Part shown: one piece after another, positions 14,235 through 20,336 of the stretch
How positions within the stretch are numbered: position 1 is the first letter of the stretch
How the letters are laid out: every line of letters begins with the position of its first letter
Assembly: GCA_038530925.1 (NCBI GenBank)
Contig: JBCBCG010000062.1
Location: forward strand, 1 to 20,336
DNA: 20,336 nt
Direction of reading: 5' to 3'
Origin: JALEGB01 sp038530925
GTDB lineage: Bacteria > Pseudomonadota > Alphaproteobacteria > Rhodobacterales > Rhodobacteraceae
Notes under the pieces: model-generated
What the model was told of the DNA's origin: nothing
Database searches by the model: none
Seen by the model: only the letters and a program-made list of their open reading frames with translations
Program-made: the position numbers and the translations under genes

Positions 14235-14437
14235 CGTTTCAAACAGCGACCGATCGCCTCCTGCGGCGTCAACGCGGCCGCTTCGACACATTCTCGCCTC
14301 GAAACCCCACCCAATTTTTGTCTTCAATCAGTGTTCGCAGCCGCGAACGCTCTAGCTTGTTTCTAGACGCCTTCGGCGACGCGCCGAGCGTCTCGATTTG
14401 CGGCGGCGCCGCCGCGGACCATGCGGAGATGTGCGAC
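14235..14437 (+). other. Gap before hemW with two adjacent stem-loops
   Basis: No gene is visible in these 203 bp. GTTCGC (14333-14338) pairs with GCGAAC (14343-14348) across a 4-base loop, extendable by one G-T and one G-C pair. Directly after it TCTAG (14351-14355) pairs with CTAGA (14363-14367) across CTTGTTT. They could end the rph-rdgB-ridA transcript or lie in the hemW leader. A TTG-started frame through this stretch is not protein-like. Confidence 0.4.
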
Positions 14438-15802
14438 ATGAGCGGCCCTACCTCTGACATGCGGGATCCGTTCGACGGAGCGGGACCGCGCGGCGCTCCG
14501 AGCGCGCGGGTTGGGGAGGCCGAACGCCATAGCGAGGCCGCTAGCGACATCGGAGAGACGAAGCTTCGCCGCGACGCGCCGCCGGACGGAGCGACCCGCT
14601 TGCGCGGCGGGTCTGCGCCGAGCCCGGTCGCCGCGCCGCCCGCCGCGCTCGACGAAGATTGGCGGTATGGCGGTTTCGGCGTGTATGTCCATTGGCCGTT
14701 CTGCCAGGCCAAATGCCCTTATTGCGACTTCAACAGCCATGTCTGGACCCATGTCGACCAGCTGCGCTGGCGCGAGGCCATGCTGCGCGAGCTCGACGCC
14801 GCGCATCGGCGCACGCCGAACCGCATGGTCGACACCGTCTTCTTCGGCGGCGGCACGCCCAGCTTGATGCCGGGCGACACCGTCGCCGCGGTGATCGACC
14901 GGATCAGGCAACTCTGGGGTCTCGCGCCAGACGCCGAAATCACGCTCGAAGCGAACCCGACCTCCGTCGAAGCCGGCCGGTTCCGGGACTACCGGGATGG
15001 CGGCGTCAACCGCATCTCTCTCGGCGTCCAAGCGCTGCGCGACCGCGCGCTCACGGCGCTCGGCCGGATGCACACCACGGTTGAAAGCCGCGCCGCGTTC
15101 GAGATCGCGCGCTCTATCTTCGACCGCGTCAGCTGCGATCTCATCTATGCGCGCATGGGCCAATCACCGGATGAGTGGCGCCAGGAGCTGATGACGGCCC
15201 TGCAATTCGATGTTGATCACGCCTCGCTTTATCAGCTCACCATCGAGCCGGGCACGCGGTTCTTCGAGCTGCAGGAGCGCGGGAGGCTATCCACGCCGGG
15301 CCAGGACGACGCGGCGGCGATGTATGAGATGACGCAAGAGATCTGCGCGCGCGCCGGATTGCCCGCTTACGAGATCTCCAATCACGCGCGGCCCGGCGCG
15401 GAGAGCCGGCATAACCTCATTTACTGGCGGTATGGCGATTACGCCGGCGTCGGCCCCGGGGCGCATGGCCGTCTGACCACGCCGCGCGGCCGGGTCGCGA
15501 CCGAGACGCTCCGCGACCCGGCGGCCTGGCTCTCGGAGGTGGAGACGAAAGGTGAAGCGCTGCTGGAGCCCACGCCGCTCACCCGGCGCGAGCAGGCCGA
15601 AGAGATGATGATGATGGGCCTGCGCCTGACCGAAGGCGTCGATCTCGACCGCTACGCCGCCCTCTCAGGCGCGCCGCTGAGCGCGACCCGGATTGAGACG
15701 TTGCAGGCGGACGGGTATGTCGCGCAGGAGGGCCGCACGCTCCGCGCGACGCCAAAGGGCCGCCCGGTCCTCAACGCGTTGTTGCGGGATTTGCTCGCTT
15801 AA
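14438..15802 (+). CDS. hemW: HemW, radical-SAM heme chaperone (HemN-like)
   Basis: HemW resembles oxygen-independent coproporphyrinogen oxidase but is a heme-binding chaperone rather than an oxidase. The radical-SAM motif is CQAKCPYC (C89, C93, C96) followed by DFNSH, the HemW form; HemN has a further cysteine there. VYVHWPFC precedes it, FFGGGTPS is at 135-142, LEANPTSVE and ISLGVQA follow, and the tail carries the GLRLTEGVDL segment. From the chosen ATG (14438-14440, GGAG nine bases upstream) it has 454 residues, about 65 more than usual, because of a low-complexity leader before the core. ATGs at 14429 and 14459 or a later non-ATG start are possible. It follows rph-rdgB-ridA on the same strand. 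Confidence 0.93.
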   Translation: MSGPTSDMRDPFDGAGPRGAPSARVGEAERHSEAASDIGETKLRRDAPPDGATRLRGGSAPSPVAAPPAALDEDWRYGGFGVYVHWPFCQAKCPYCDFNSHVWTHVDQLRWREAMLRELDAAHRRTPNRMVDTVFFGGGTPSLMPGDTVAAVIDRIRQLWGLAPDAEITLEANPTSVEAGRFRDYRDGGVNRISLGVQALRDRALTALGRMHTTVESRAAFEIARSIFDRVSCDLIYARMGQSPDEWRQELMTALQFDVDHASLYQLTIEPGTRFFELQERGRLSTPGQDDAAAMYEMTQEICARAGLPAYEISNHARPGAESRHNLIYWRYGDYAGVGPGAHGRLTTPRGRVATETLRDPAAWLSEVETKGEALLEPTPLTRREQAEEMMMMGLRLTEGVDLDRYAALSGAPLSATRIETLQADGYVAQEGRTLRATPKGRPVLNALLRDLLA

Positions 15803-16026
15803 CCACGCTCTCCGGCGTCGCCGCCGCCCATGCGCGCCGCCGCTCTGGACCCGCGCGCCGCCGCCGGGCATAGGCGTTGGCGGCTCGGACCACTTTCCGA
15901 TACACGCAAGGCCATAGAACAGCCTTGGCCGCTCCCCAATCTGAGCCCGTCCAGCGTTCGATGCTGCGCGCGTTCGGACTGATATGACCGAGACCGACCA
16001 TAGGACAGACCATGCGGAGTGAATGC
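15803..16026 (+). other. hemW-lolA intergenic region with one stem-loop
   Basis: No gene is supported in this gap, which is 209 or 224 bp depending on the lolA start. CAAGGC (15907-15912) and GCCTTG (15922-15927) form a 6-bp stem around a 9-base loop, with no T tract. The lolA promoter should lie here, but no hexamer pair stands out. Confidence 0.35.
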
Positions 16027-16686
16027 ATGCGGCGCCAGCAAAGTTCGTGTTTCCAGAGCGCGCTCTCGCGCCTCACCGCTGCGGCGGCCATTGCGCTGAC
16101 CGCTGGCGTCATGCTGCTGGCGCCGTTCCGACCCGCGCTGGCGGCGACCGACGCTGAAGTGATCGATGAGCTGAGCGCCTATCTCAACCGCATGTCGACG
16201 CTCGCCGGCGATTTCATCCAAGTCGCGCCAAACGGAACGATCAGCGAAGGCTCATTCGCCATCCGGCGGCCCGGCCGGATGCGTTTCGAGTATAACCCGC
16301 CCGATCCCACCTTGATGATCGTCGACGGCTTCTGGGTGGCTGTGCTGGATGAAGAGAATGACCGGTCCGTCGATCGCTTTCCGCTGTCCGAGACGCCTCT
16401 GTTCTTGATTCTGCGCGAACGCGTGGACCTCGAGGCGGAAGGCGTGATCCAAGACGTCACCGTGGAGGCGGACCAATACCGGATACGGGCGTCGGATCCG
16501 TCGGGCGAAGCGCAAGGCGATTTGACGCTGATCTTCAACCGCAATCCCCTGGGGCTGAAGCAATGGATCGTGACGGACGCGCTCGGTCGCAGCACGACGA
16601 TCGTGCTCAGGACGACCAAGGAGGGCGGACCGCTCGATAATGATTTGTTCGCCATCCCTGAGCCGGAGCGGCGCGGCCGCGATTGA
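16027..16686 (+). CDS. lolA: LolA-family outer-membrane lipoprotein carrier, periplasmic
   Basis: LolA ferries lipoproteins across the periplasm from the LolCDE exporter to the outer membrane. The protein has a Sec signal peptide: basic MRRQQSS start, a hydrophobic stretch (ALTAGVMLLAPF), then PALA as the likely cleavage point before ATDAE. The mature part shows the LolA/LolB barrel pattern, with LNRMSTLAGDFIQVAPNGTISEGSFAIRRPGRMRFEYNPP, the most family-typical block, and LTLIFNRNPLGLKQWIVTDALGRSTTIVL near the end. ATG 16027 has GGAG seven bases upstream; the in-frame ATG at 16012 has AGGA and would add five residues. It is separated from ftsK, the neighbour I recall for it in other alphaproteobacteria. 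Confidence 0.88.
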   Translation: MRRQQSSCFQSALSRLTAAAAIALTAGVMLLAPFRPALAATDAEVIDELSAYLNRMSTLAGDFIQVAPNGTISEGSFAIRRPGRMRFEYNPPDPTLMIVDGFWVAVLDEENDRSVDRFPLSETPLFLILRERVDLEAEGVIQDVTVEADQYRIRASDPSGEAQGDLTLIFNRNPLGLKQWIVTDALGRSTTIVLRTTKEGGPLDNDLFAIPEPERRGRD

Positions 16687-16701
16687 GCCGCCTCGCGGCT
16701 C
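16685..16701 (+). terminator. Small hairpin over the lolA stop codon
   Basis: GAGCCG (16685-16690) and CGGCTC (16696-16701) form a 6-bp stem with a 5-base loop that begins inside the lolA stop codon. It could partly end transcription before the sulfotransferase gene or mark the mRNA 3' end. No T tract follows. Confidence 0.35.
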
Positions 16702-16740
16702 TCACGGTGGGCGTATGACCGGTAAGCGAGAGGCCGCCGC

Positions 16741-18330
16741 ATGGCGCGAAGATCCCAAAATCCGCCTCAGAAGCCGCCGCGCGGCCGCATCGCTGGACGG
16801 AAAGCCCCGTCGCCGAGCGGCGCGAAGCGCCCGCCGCAGGGCCCGGGCGTGGCGACGGTGCCGACGCCTGGCGCGAAATCCCAAGCGGAGCTTCAAGCGG
16901 ACGCCGCCATCCGCGACGCCTATCGGCTCTACGCCGTGCAGGAGTTTCGCCGCGCCAAGTCTCTCCTTGATCAGGTGATCGCTCATGTCCCGCGGCACGC
17001 CGACGCCTATCATTTGCGCGCCGACGTCCTCTCCCGCGGCATGCTGGACGCCAAGGCGGCGCAGGCGGATCTCGCGGCGGCTGAAGCCATACTCGGCCCG
17101 AACGCGGAGACCGACCGACGCCGCGCCGAGCTGCTGCTGCGCATGGGCGACGACGCCGGCGCGGAGGCGGCGGCCCGCGCGTGCCTGACCCGCGCTCCGG
17201 CGAAGGTCGAAGCCTATGAGACGCTCGCCAAGCTCTCCGGCGCGCCGCTGACCGAAGCGGACCAGGCAGCCATGCTGGCGCTTGCGAAAGACGACGGCGT
17301 CGCGCCCGGCCCACGCCGCGCTTTGTTCAACGCGCTGGGCCGTCTGGCCGAAAAGCGCCGCGCCTATGACGACGCTTTCGCCCATTTCGCCGCCAGCGCG
17401 GCGCTTAACACAGCGCCCTATGACGGGCCGCGCGCAGAACATATCGCAGGCTTCGCCGCTGGGTATGACGAGGCGTTCCGCGCCGCGCGGCGCAATTGGG
17501 GCGTCAAGGATGCGCGGAACGTCTTCTTCATCGGCATGCCGCGCTCGGGCTCTACGCTGATCGAGCACGCTCTCACGGCGCATCCGCGGGTTGAGAGCGG
17601 CGGCGAGACCAATGCGGTGCTCCAAATCGCGCGGATGCTCGCCGCGCGGCTGACCCTCGAGCCCAAACCTTCAAGCGCCAGTTTCGCGTTCCTCGACGCG
17701 CTCGGCAAAACCGACATCCGCCTTGGCGCCAATCGGTATGTCCCGCTGGTCGAGAGCCATTTCGCCAAGAAGAACCCGCTGAAAGTACTTGATAAATCCT
17801 TGGTTAATTTCCTGCGCCTGCCGCTGATCCTGACGATGTTTCCCAACGCGGTGATCCTGCACACCTTCCGCCATCCGCTGGATATGGCGATGTCGATCTT
17901 CCAGCAGAATTTCGGGAACACCGCCTTCGCCGCGCGGCTCGACTGGATCGGCCGGTTCTGGCGAGATTACTGCGCCTTCATGGACCTCTTTGAAGAGGTC
18001 ATGCCCGGCCGGATCATCCATCTCGGCCATGAGGATTTCGTCCTGGATTTCGAGCCGCGCTGCCGACGGCTGACAGAGCTCTGCGGCCTGCCTTGGGATG
18101 ACCGCGTCGCCCGCCCGCATGAGAACGATCGGATGATCTACACCGCGAGCGCCGGCCAGGCGCGCCGCCCGGTGAACACTTCGAGCTTCGGGCGCTGGCG
18201 GAATTATGAGCGCCATCTCGGCCCGCTGATCGATGCAATGGGCGGTATGGACGCGATCGAAGCGCGCCATGCGCGGTTCGGCGCGCTCGGCGAGCGCCAT
18301 TTCGGCCCGCCGCCGGCGATCGCGAACTGA
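16741..18330 (+). CDS. TPR-repeat sulfotransferase
   Basis: A 529-residue two-part protein. Residues 1-50 are basic and Pro-rich; about 55-235 are TPR-like helical pairs (for example RLYAVQEFRRAKSLLDQVIAHVP and ALGRLAEKRRAYDDAFAHFAAS); about 258-520 form a PAPS-dependent sulfotransferase. The 5'-phosphosulfate loop is FFIGMPRSGST (about 262-272), and the 3'-phosphate site is HTFRHPLDMAMS with R377 and S385. Such proteins transfer sulfate from PAPS to a carbohydrate, lipid or peptide; the acceptor here is unknown. No signal peptide or membrane helix is evident, so it is probably cytosolic. The start follows GAGAGG, 54 bp after lolA. Downstream it converges with xthA. Confidence 0.85.
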   Translation: MARRSQNPPQKPPRGRIAGRKAPSPSGAKRPPQGPGVATVPTPGAKSQAELQADAAIRDAYRLYAVQEFRRAKSLLDQVIAHVPRHADAYHLRADVLSRGMLDAKAAQADLAAAEAILGPNAETDRRRAELLLRMGDDAGAEAAARACLTRAPAKVEAYETLAKLSGAPLTEADQAAMLALAKDDGVAPGPRRALFNALGRLAEKRRAYDDAFAHFAASAALNTAPYDGPRAEHIAGFAAGYDEAFRAARRNWGVKDARNVFFIGMPRSGSTLIEHALTAHPRVESGGETNAVLQIARMLAARLTLEPKPSSASFAFLDALGKTDIRLGANRYVPLVESHFAKKNPLKVLDKSLVNFLRLPLILTMFPNAVILHTFRHPLDMAMSIFQQNFGNTAFAARLDWIGRFWRDYCAFMDLFEEVMPGRIIHLGHEDFVLDFEPRCRRLTELCGLPWDDRVARPHENDRMIYTASAGQARRPVNTSSFGRWRNYERHLGPLIDAMGGMDAIEARHARFGALGERHFGPPPAIAN

Positions 18331-18338
18331 CTGGGTGG

Positions 18339-18383
18339 GCCTTACTCCCTCGCGCCTTACTCCTTCTCGCCTTACTCTCTCGC
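18339..18383. repeat. Three 15-bp tandem repeats at the xthA 3' end
   Basis: Three head-to-tail copies (18339-18353, 18354-18368, 18369-18383) share the core GCCTTACTC and differ at two to four later positions. On the minus strand each copy ends in GAG TAA GGC. The unit is a multiple of three, so the xthA frame meets three successive TAA codons (18372-18374, 18357-18359 and 18342-18344). The array covers most of the 41-bp gap between two converging genes. Confidence 0.9.
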
Positions 18384-19205
18384 GCCGATCGCCAGCGACG
18401 CGATCACCGGCGCATGGTCCGACGGCTTCTCCCATCCACGCGCGGCCTTGATCACCGCGGCGTCCGTCAGCGCCTCTCCCAGATCCGGCGACAGCCAGAT
18501 ATGGTCGAGCCTGCGCCCGCGATTCGAGGCCGCCCAATCCCGCGCGCGGTACGACCACCAAGAGTAGAGCTTCTCACTCTCGGGCGTGATGCGCCGCGCC
18601 GCGTCGATCCAGCCCCCAGCCGCCTGCGCGCGCGTGAATTTCTCGACCTCCACCGGCGTATGGCTGACGACTTTCAGAAGCTGCTTATGGCTCCACACAT
18701 CTTGCTCGAGCGGCGCGATGTTGAGATCGCCGAGCACCACGCTGCGCGGTCCGGCCTCAGCAAAGCGCTCCGCCATCTCGTCGACGAAGTCGAGCTTGTG
18801 GCGAAACTTCGGGTTCGCCTCCACATCCGGCTCATCCCCGCCGGCGGGCGTGTAGACATTGTGCAGCGTGACCGGCTCAGCGCCCGGGAAACTAACCGAC
18901 ACCGCGATATGGCGCGCATCGCCCATCGCGCAAAAGTCGATCGCGCCGAGATCCTCAAGCGGCCAGCGCGACAGCACCGCGACGCCGTTATACCCAGGCT
19001 GCCCGCGCGCCGCCCAGTGGCCATACCCCGCCGCCTCGAACCGATCGACCGGAAGCTTCTCCACCGGCGATTTCGTTTCCTGCAGGCAAAGCACGTCCGG
19101 CACCTCTTCGGCCAAGAAACGCTCGATGAGATCGATCCGCAGCCGGGCGGAGTTGATGTTCCAGGTCGCGATGCGCCTCACGGCTTGCTCTGATCCTGCG
19201 CCCAT
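18372..19205 (-). CDS. xthA: Exodeoxyribonuclease III
   Basis: A Mg-dependent apurinic/apyrimidinic endonuclease and 3' repair exonuclease of base-excision repair. From ATG 19203-19205 it has 277 residues (E. coli XthA has 268). All catalytic blocks are visible: WNINS (N16, N18), LCLQETK with metal ligand E43, HNVYTPAGGDE with Y118, LGDLN with D160 and N162, and SDHAP with D263 and H264 near the C-terminus. GAGGG six bases before 19205 supports this start; an ATG at 19220 lies in frame but lacks a comparable site. The stop codon is inside a 15-bp tandem repeat. It follows the cenR-like gene after 35 bp on the same strand. Confidence 0.95.
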   Translation of the reverse strand: MGAGSEQAVRRIATWNINSARLRIDLIERFLAEEVPDVLCLQETKSPVEKLPVDRFEAAGYGHWAARGQPGYNGVAVLSRWPLEDLGAIDFCAMGDARHIAVSVSFPGAEPVTLHNVYTPAGGDEPDVEANPKFRHKLDFVDEMAERFAEAGPRSVVLGDLNIAPLEQDVWSHKQLLKVVSHTPVEVEKFTRAQAAGGWIDAARRITPESEKLYSWWSYRARDWAASNRGRRLDHIWLSPDLGEALTDAAVIKAARGWEKPSDHAPVIASLAIGARE

Positions 19206-19240
19206 CACCCGCCCTCGCATTCATGCGCCGCGCCGCGGCG

Positions 19241-19927
19241 TCAGCTGGCCAGACGATAGCCGCCGCTTTCGGTGACCAACAAGGAGGCGTTGCTGGGATC
19301 GGGCTCGATCTTCTGGCGCAGGCGATAGATATGCGTCTCAAGCGTGTGCGTGGTGACGCCGGCGTTGTAGCCCCATACCTCGTGCAACAGCACGTCGCGC
19401 CCGACCACCTGGCCGCCGGCGCGGTGCAGGTATTTCAGAATGTTCGTCTCTTTCTCGGTCAGGCGGACTTTCTTGCCGGCCTCATCCGTCAGCGTCTTCG
19501 CGCTCGGCTGGAACACATAGGGCCCGACATTGAACACCGCGTCTTCGCTTTGCTCATGCTGGCGCAGCTGAGCGCGGATCTTGGCGAGCAGCACATTAAA
19601 TTTGAAAGGCTTCGTGACGTAGTCGTTGGCGCCGGCGTCCAAACCGAGAATCTGGTCCGCATCCGAGTCGTGGCCCGTGAGCATCATGATCGGGCATTTC
19701 ACCGCGGCGCGGCGAAGCACCTTCGCCACCTCGCGGCCATCCATATCGGGCAGACCGACATCAAGGATGATTAAATCGAAGAATTCCGATTTCGCGCGAT
19801 CGATGCCCGCGCCGCCCGTCTCCGCTTCGAACACGTCGAACTGCTCGGTCACAAGCAACTGTTCCGCAAGCGCCTCGCGCAGCTCACCATCATCATCCAC
19901 CAACAGAATTTTCTTCACCGCCGTCAT
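19241..19927 (-). CDS. cenR: OmpR-family response regulator, CenR-like
   Basis: A 228-residue two-component regulator with a receiver domain (about 5-118) and a winged-helix DNA-binding domain (about 130-226). The acidic pocket is D11-D12-D13, the phosphoacceptor D56 lies in ILDVGLPDMDG, and the switch residues are T84 and K106 (YVTKPF). The C-terminal block LTEKETNILKYLHRAGG and EVWGYNAGVTTHTLETHIYRLRQKI matches my memory of CenR, an essential alphaproteobacterial envelope regulator paired with kinase CenK. The kinase is not in the window. ATG 19925-19927 has GGAG eight bases upstream; the frame extends to 20029 but that part is not receiver-like. The regulator class is certain, the CenR name less so. 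Confidence 0.85.
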   Translation of the reverse strand: MTAVKKILLVDDDGELREALAEQLLVTEQFDVFEAETGGAGIDRAKSEFFDLIILDVGLPDMDGREVAKVLRRAAVKCPIMMLTGHDSDADQILGLDAGANDYVTKPFKFNVLLAKIRAQLRQHEQSEDAVFNVGPYVFQPSAKTLTDEAGKKVRLTEKETNILKYLHRAGGQVVGRDVLLHEVWGYNAGVTTHTLETHIYRLRQKIEPDPSNASLLVTESGGYRLAS

Positions 19928-20065
19928 CCGACCTGCTCCTTCATCATTCGCCGCGCCCCAGCGCGTCCGCACCCGCCCGAGATCGGTTGAAACGCGGCGG
20001 ACGGCAACCCAAGCTCGCAGCCGCCTCACACCGCCGTCAGCGCCAGCGCAGGATTGTTTCAGATT
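19928..20065. promoter_or_regulatory. Divergent region cenR-like / ribA-like
   Basis: The 138-bp gap must contain start signals for both genes. TTGAAA at 19987-19992 on the plus strand could be a -35 for the ribA-like gene, but no matching -10 at 16-18 bp was found. No inverted repeat of note was seen. Confidence 0.3.
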
Positions 20066-20336
20066 ATGTCATCACTCTCCCGTGAGAAGGGCGACACGCT
20101 GCTGACGGAGGCGGATCGGCTGGCCCGGGCGCTCGGCGATTTGCGACGCGGCGCGCCGATCGCCTTGATCGGGGCGGATGATGGCGCTCTGGTGATCGCT
20201 GCTGAAGAGACCACCGACGCACGCCTCACGGCGCTCCGGGCCATCGCGCCGCGGCCTGTGCGTTTGGCGATCAGCGCCGCCCGCGCCGCGACGCTGAAAG
20301 CCCGCGCCTATGATGGCGATCTCGCGAGGATCACCA
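20066..20336 (+). CDS. ribA: Probable GTP cyclohydrolase II, N-terminal part (cut by window edge)
   Basis: An open frame of 90 codons runs from ATG 20066-20068 to the window end without a stop. The sequence (ALGDLRRGAPIALIG, then LVIAAEETTDARLTALRAI, then ISAARAATLKARAYDGDLARI) resembles the N-terminal domain that precedes the catalytic domain in alphaproteobacterial RibA, the first enzyme of riboflavin synthesis. The zinc-binding cysteines and catalytic residues lie beyond the edge, so function cannot be confirmed. The ribosome site is weak (AGGA about 13 bases upstream). It is divergent from the cenR-like gene. Confidence 0.68.
   Translation, partial: MSSLSREKGDTLLTEADRLARALGDLRRGAPIALIGADDGALVIAAEETTDARLTALRAIAPRPVRLAISAARAATLKARAYDGDLARIT

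Noticed and set aside
15606..15620. ATG-rich microrepeat in hemW (four Met codons in a row)
   Set aside because: It encodes the start of the normal HemW helix leading to GLRL; methionine and leucine runs are typical there.
16702..17625. 307-codon minus-strand frame opposite the sulfotransferase
   Set aside because: Shadow of the TPR region; it has no ribosome site or family features.
1..20336. Mobile elements, CRISPR arrays, prophage or defence genes
   Set aside because: No transposase, integrase, long terminal inverted repeats, regularly spaced repeats or defence-family proteins were seen; every sizeable stretch is occupied by a recognised or family-assigned gene.

Overview
The window is about 20 kb of very GC-rich, gene-dense chromosome. 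Gene content and protein sequences point to an alphaproteobacterium. The markers are a CenR-type response regulator beside xthA and a ribA-like gene, an hrcA-grpE pair divergent from rph-rdgB, a Trm112 protein lacking the usual zinc cysteines, and a TPR-sulfotransferase. Genus is not resolvable by eye; a Caulobacterales, Hyphomonadales or Parvularculales-like lineage would fit but was not tested. Twenty protein genes are supported, two of them cut by the window ends, plus one tRNA.

Layout, left to right. At 1-2121 (minus) lie the N-terminal membrane part of ftsK, running off the left edge, and upstream of it a DapC-like aminotransferase. A UbiH-family hydroxylase is divergent (plus, 2329-3639). 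At 3721-6356 (minus) is a cluster of four: a prolyl-tRNA editing protein, a CnoX-like thioredoxin-TPR co-chaperone, a LON-domain protein and a Trm112-like protein. tRNA-Gly(GCC) follows on the plus strand with a clear promoter, convergent with threonine dehydrogenase (tdh, minus). An RraB-family protein (plus) comes next. At 8181-12154 (minus) hrcA, grpE, an AAA/ABC-type ATPase and an ornithine-cyclodeaminase-family enzyme form a close-packed run. Divergent from it, rph, rdgB, a RidA-family gene and hemW run on the plus strand, then a LolA-family protein and the TPR-sulfotransferase. The right end carries xthA and a cenR-like response regulator (both minus) and, divergent, the start of a probable ribA (plus, cut).

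Functional themes are ordinary cell upkeep. They include protein quality control (HrcA, GrpE, CnoX-like protein, LON-domain protein), translation and RNA fidelity (Trm112, prolyl-tRNA editing, RNase PH, RraB), nucleotide and DNA hygiene (RdgB, exonuclease III), envelope and division (FtsK, LolA, CenR), and cofactor and amino-acid metabolism (UbiH, HemW, DapC-like, Tdh, RidA, RibA). I see no prophage, transposon, CRISPR array, toxin-antitoxin pair or defence island, and no convincing undescribed system. The points most worth a second look are a 15-bp tandem repeat that gives xthA three successive in-frame stop codons, an uncharacterised ATPase behind hrcA-grpE, a TPR-sulfotransferase between lolA and xthA, and a ridA gene translationally joined to rdgB. 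No gene-free stretch exceeds 240 bases.
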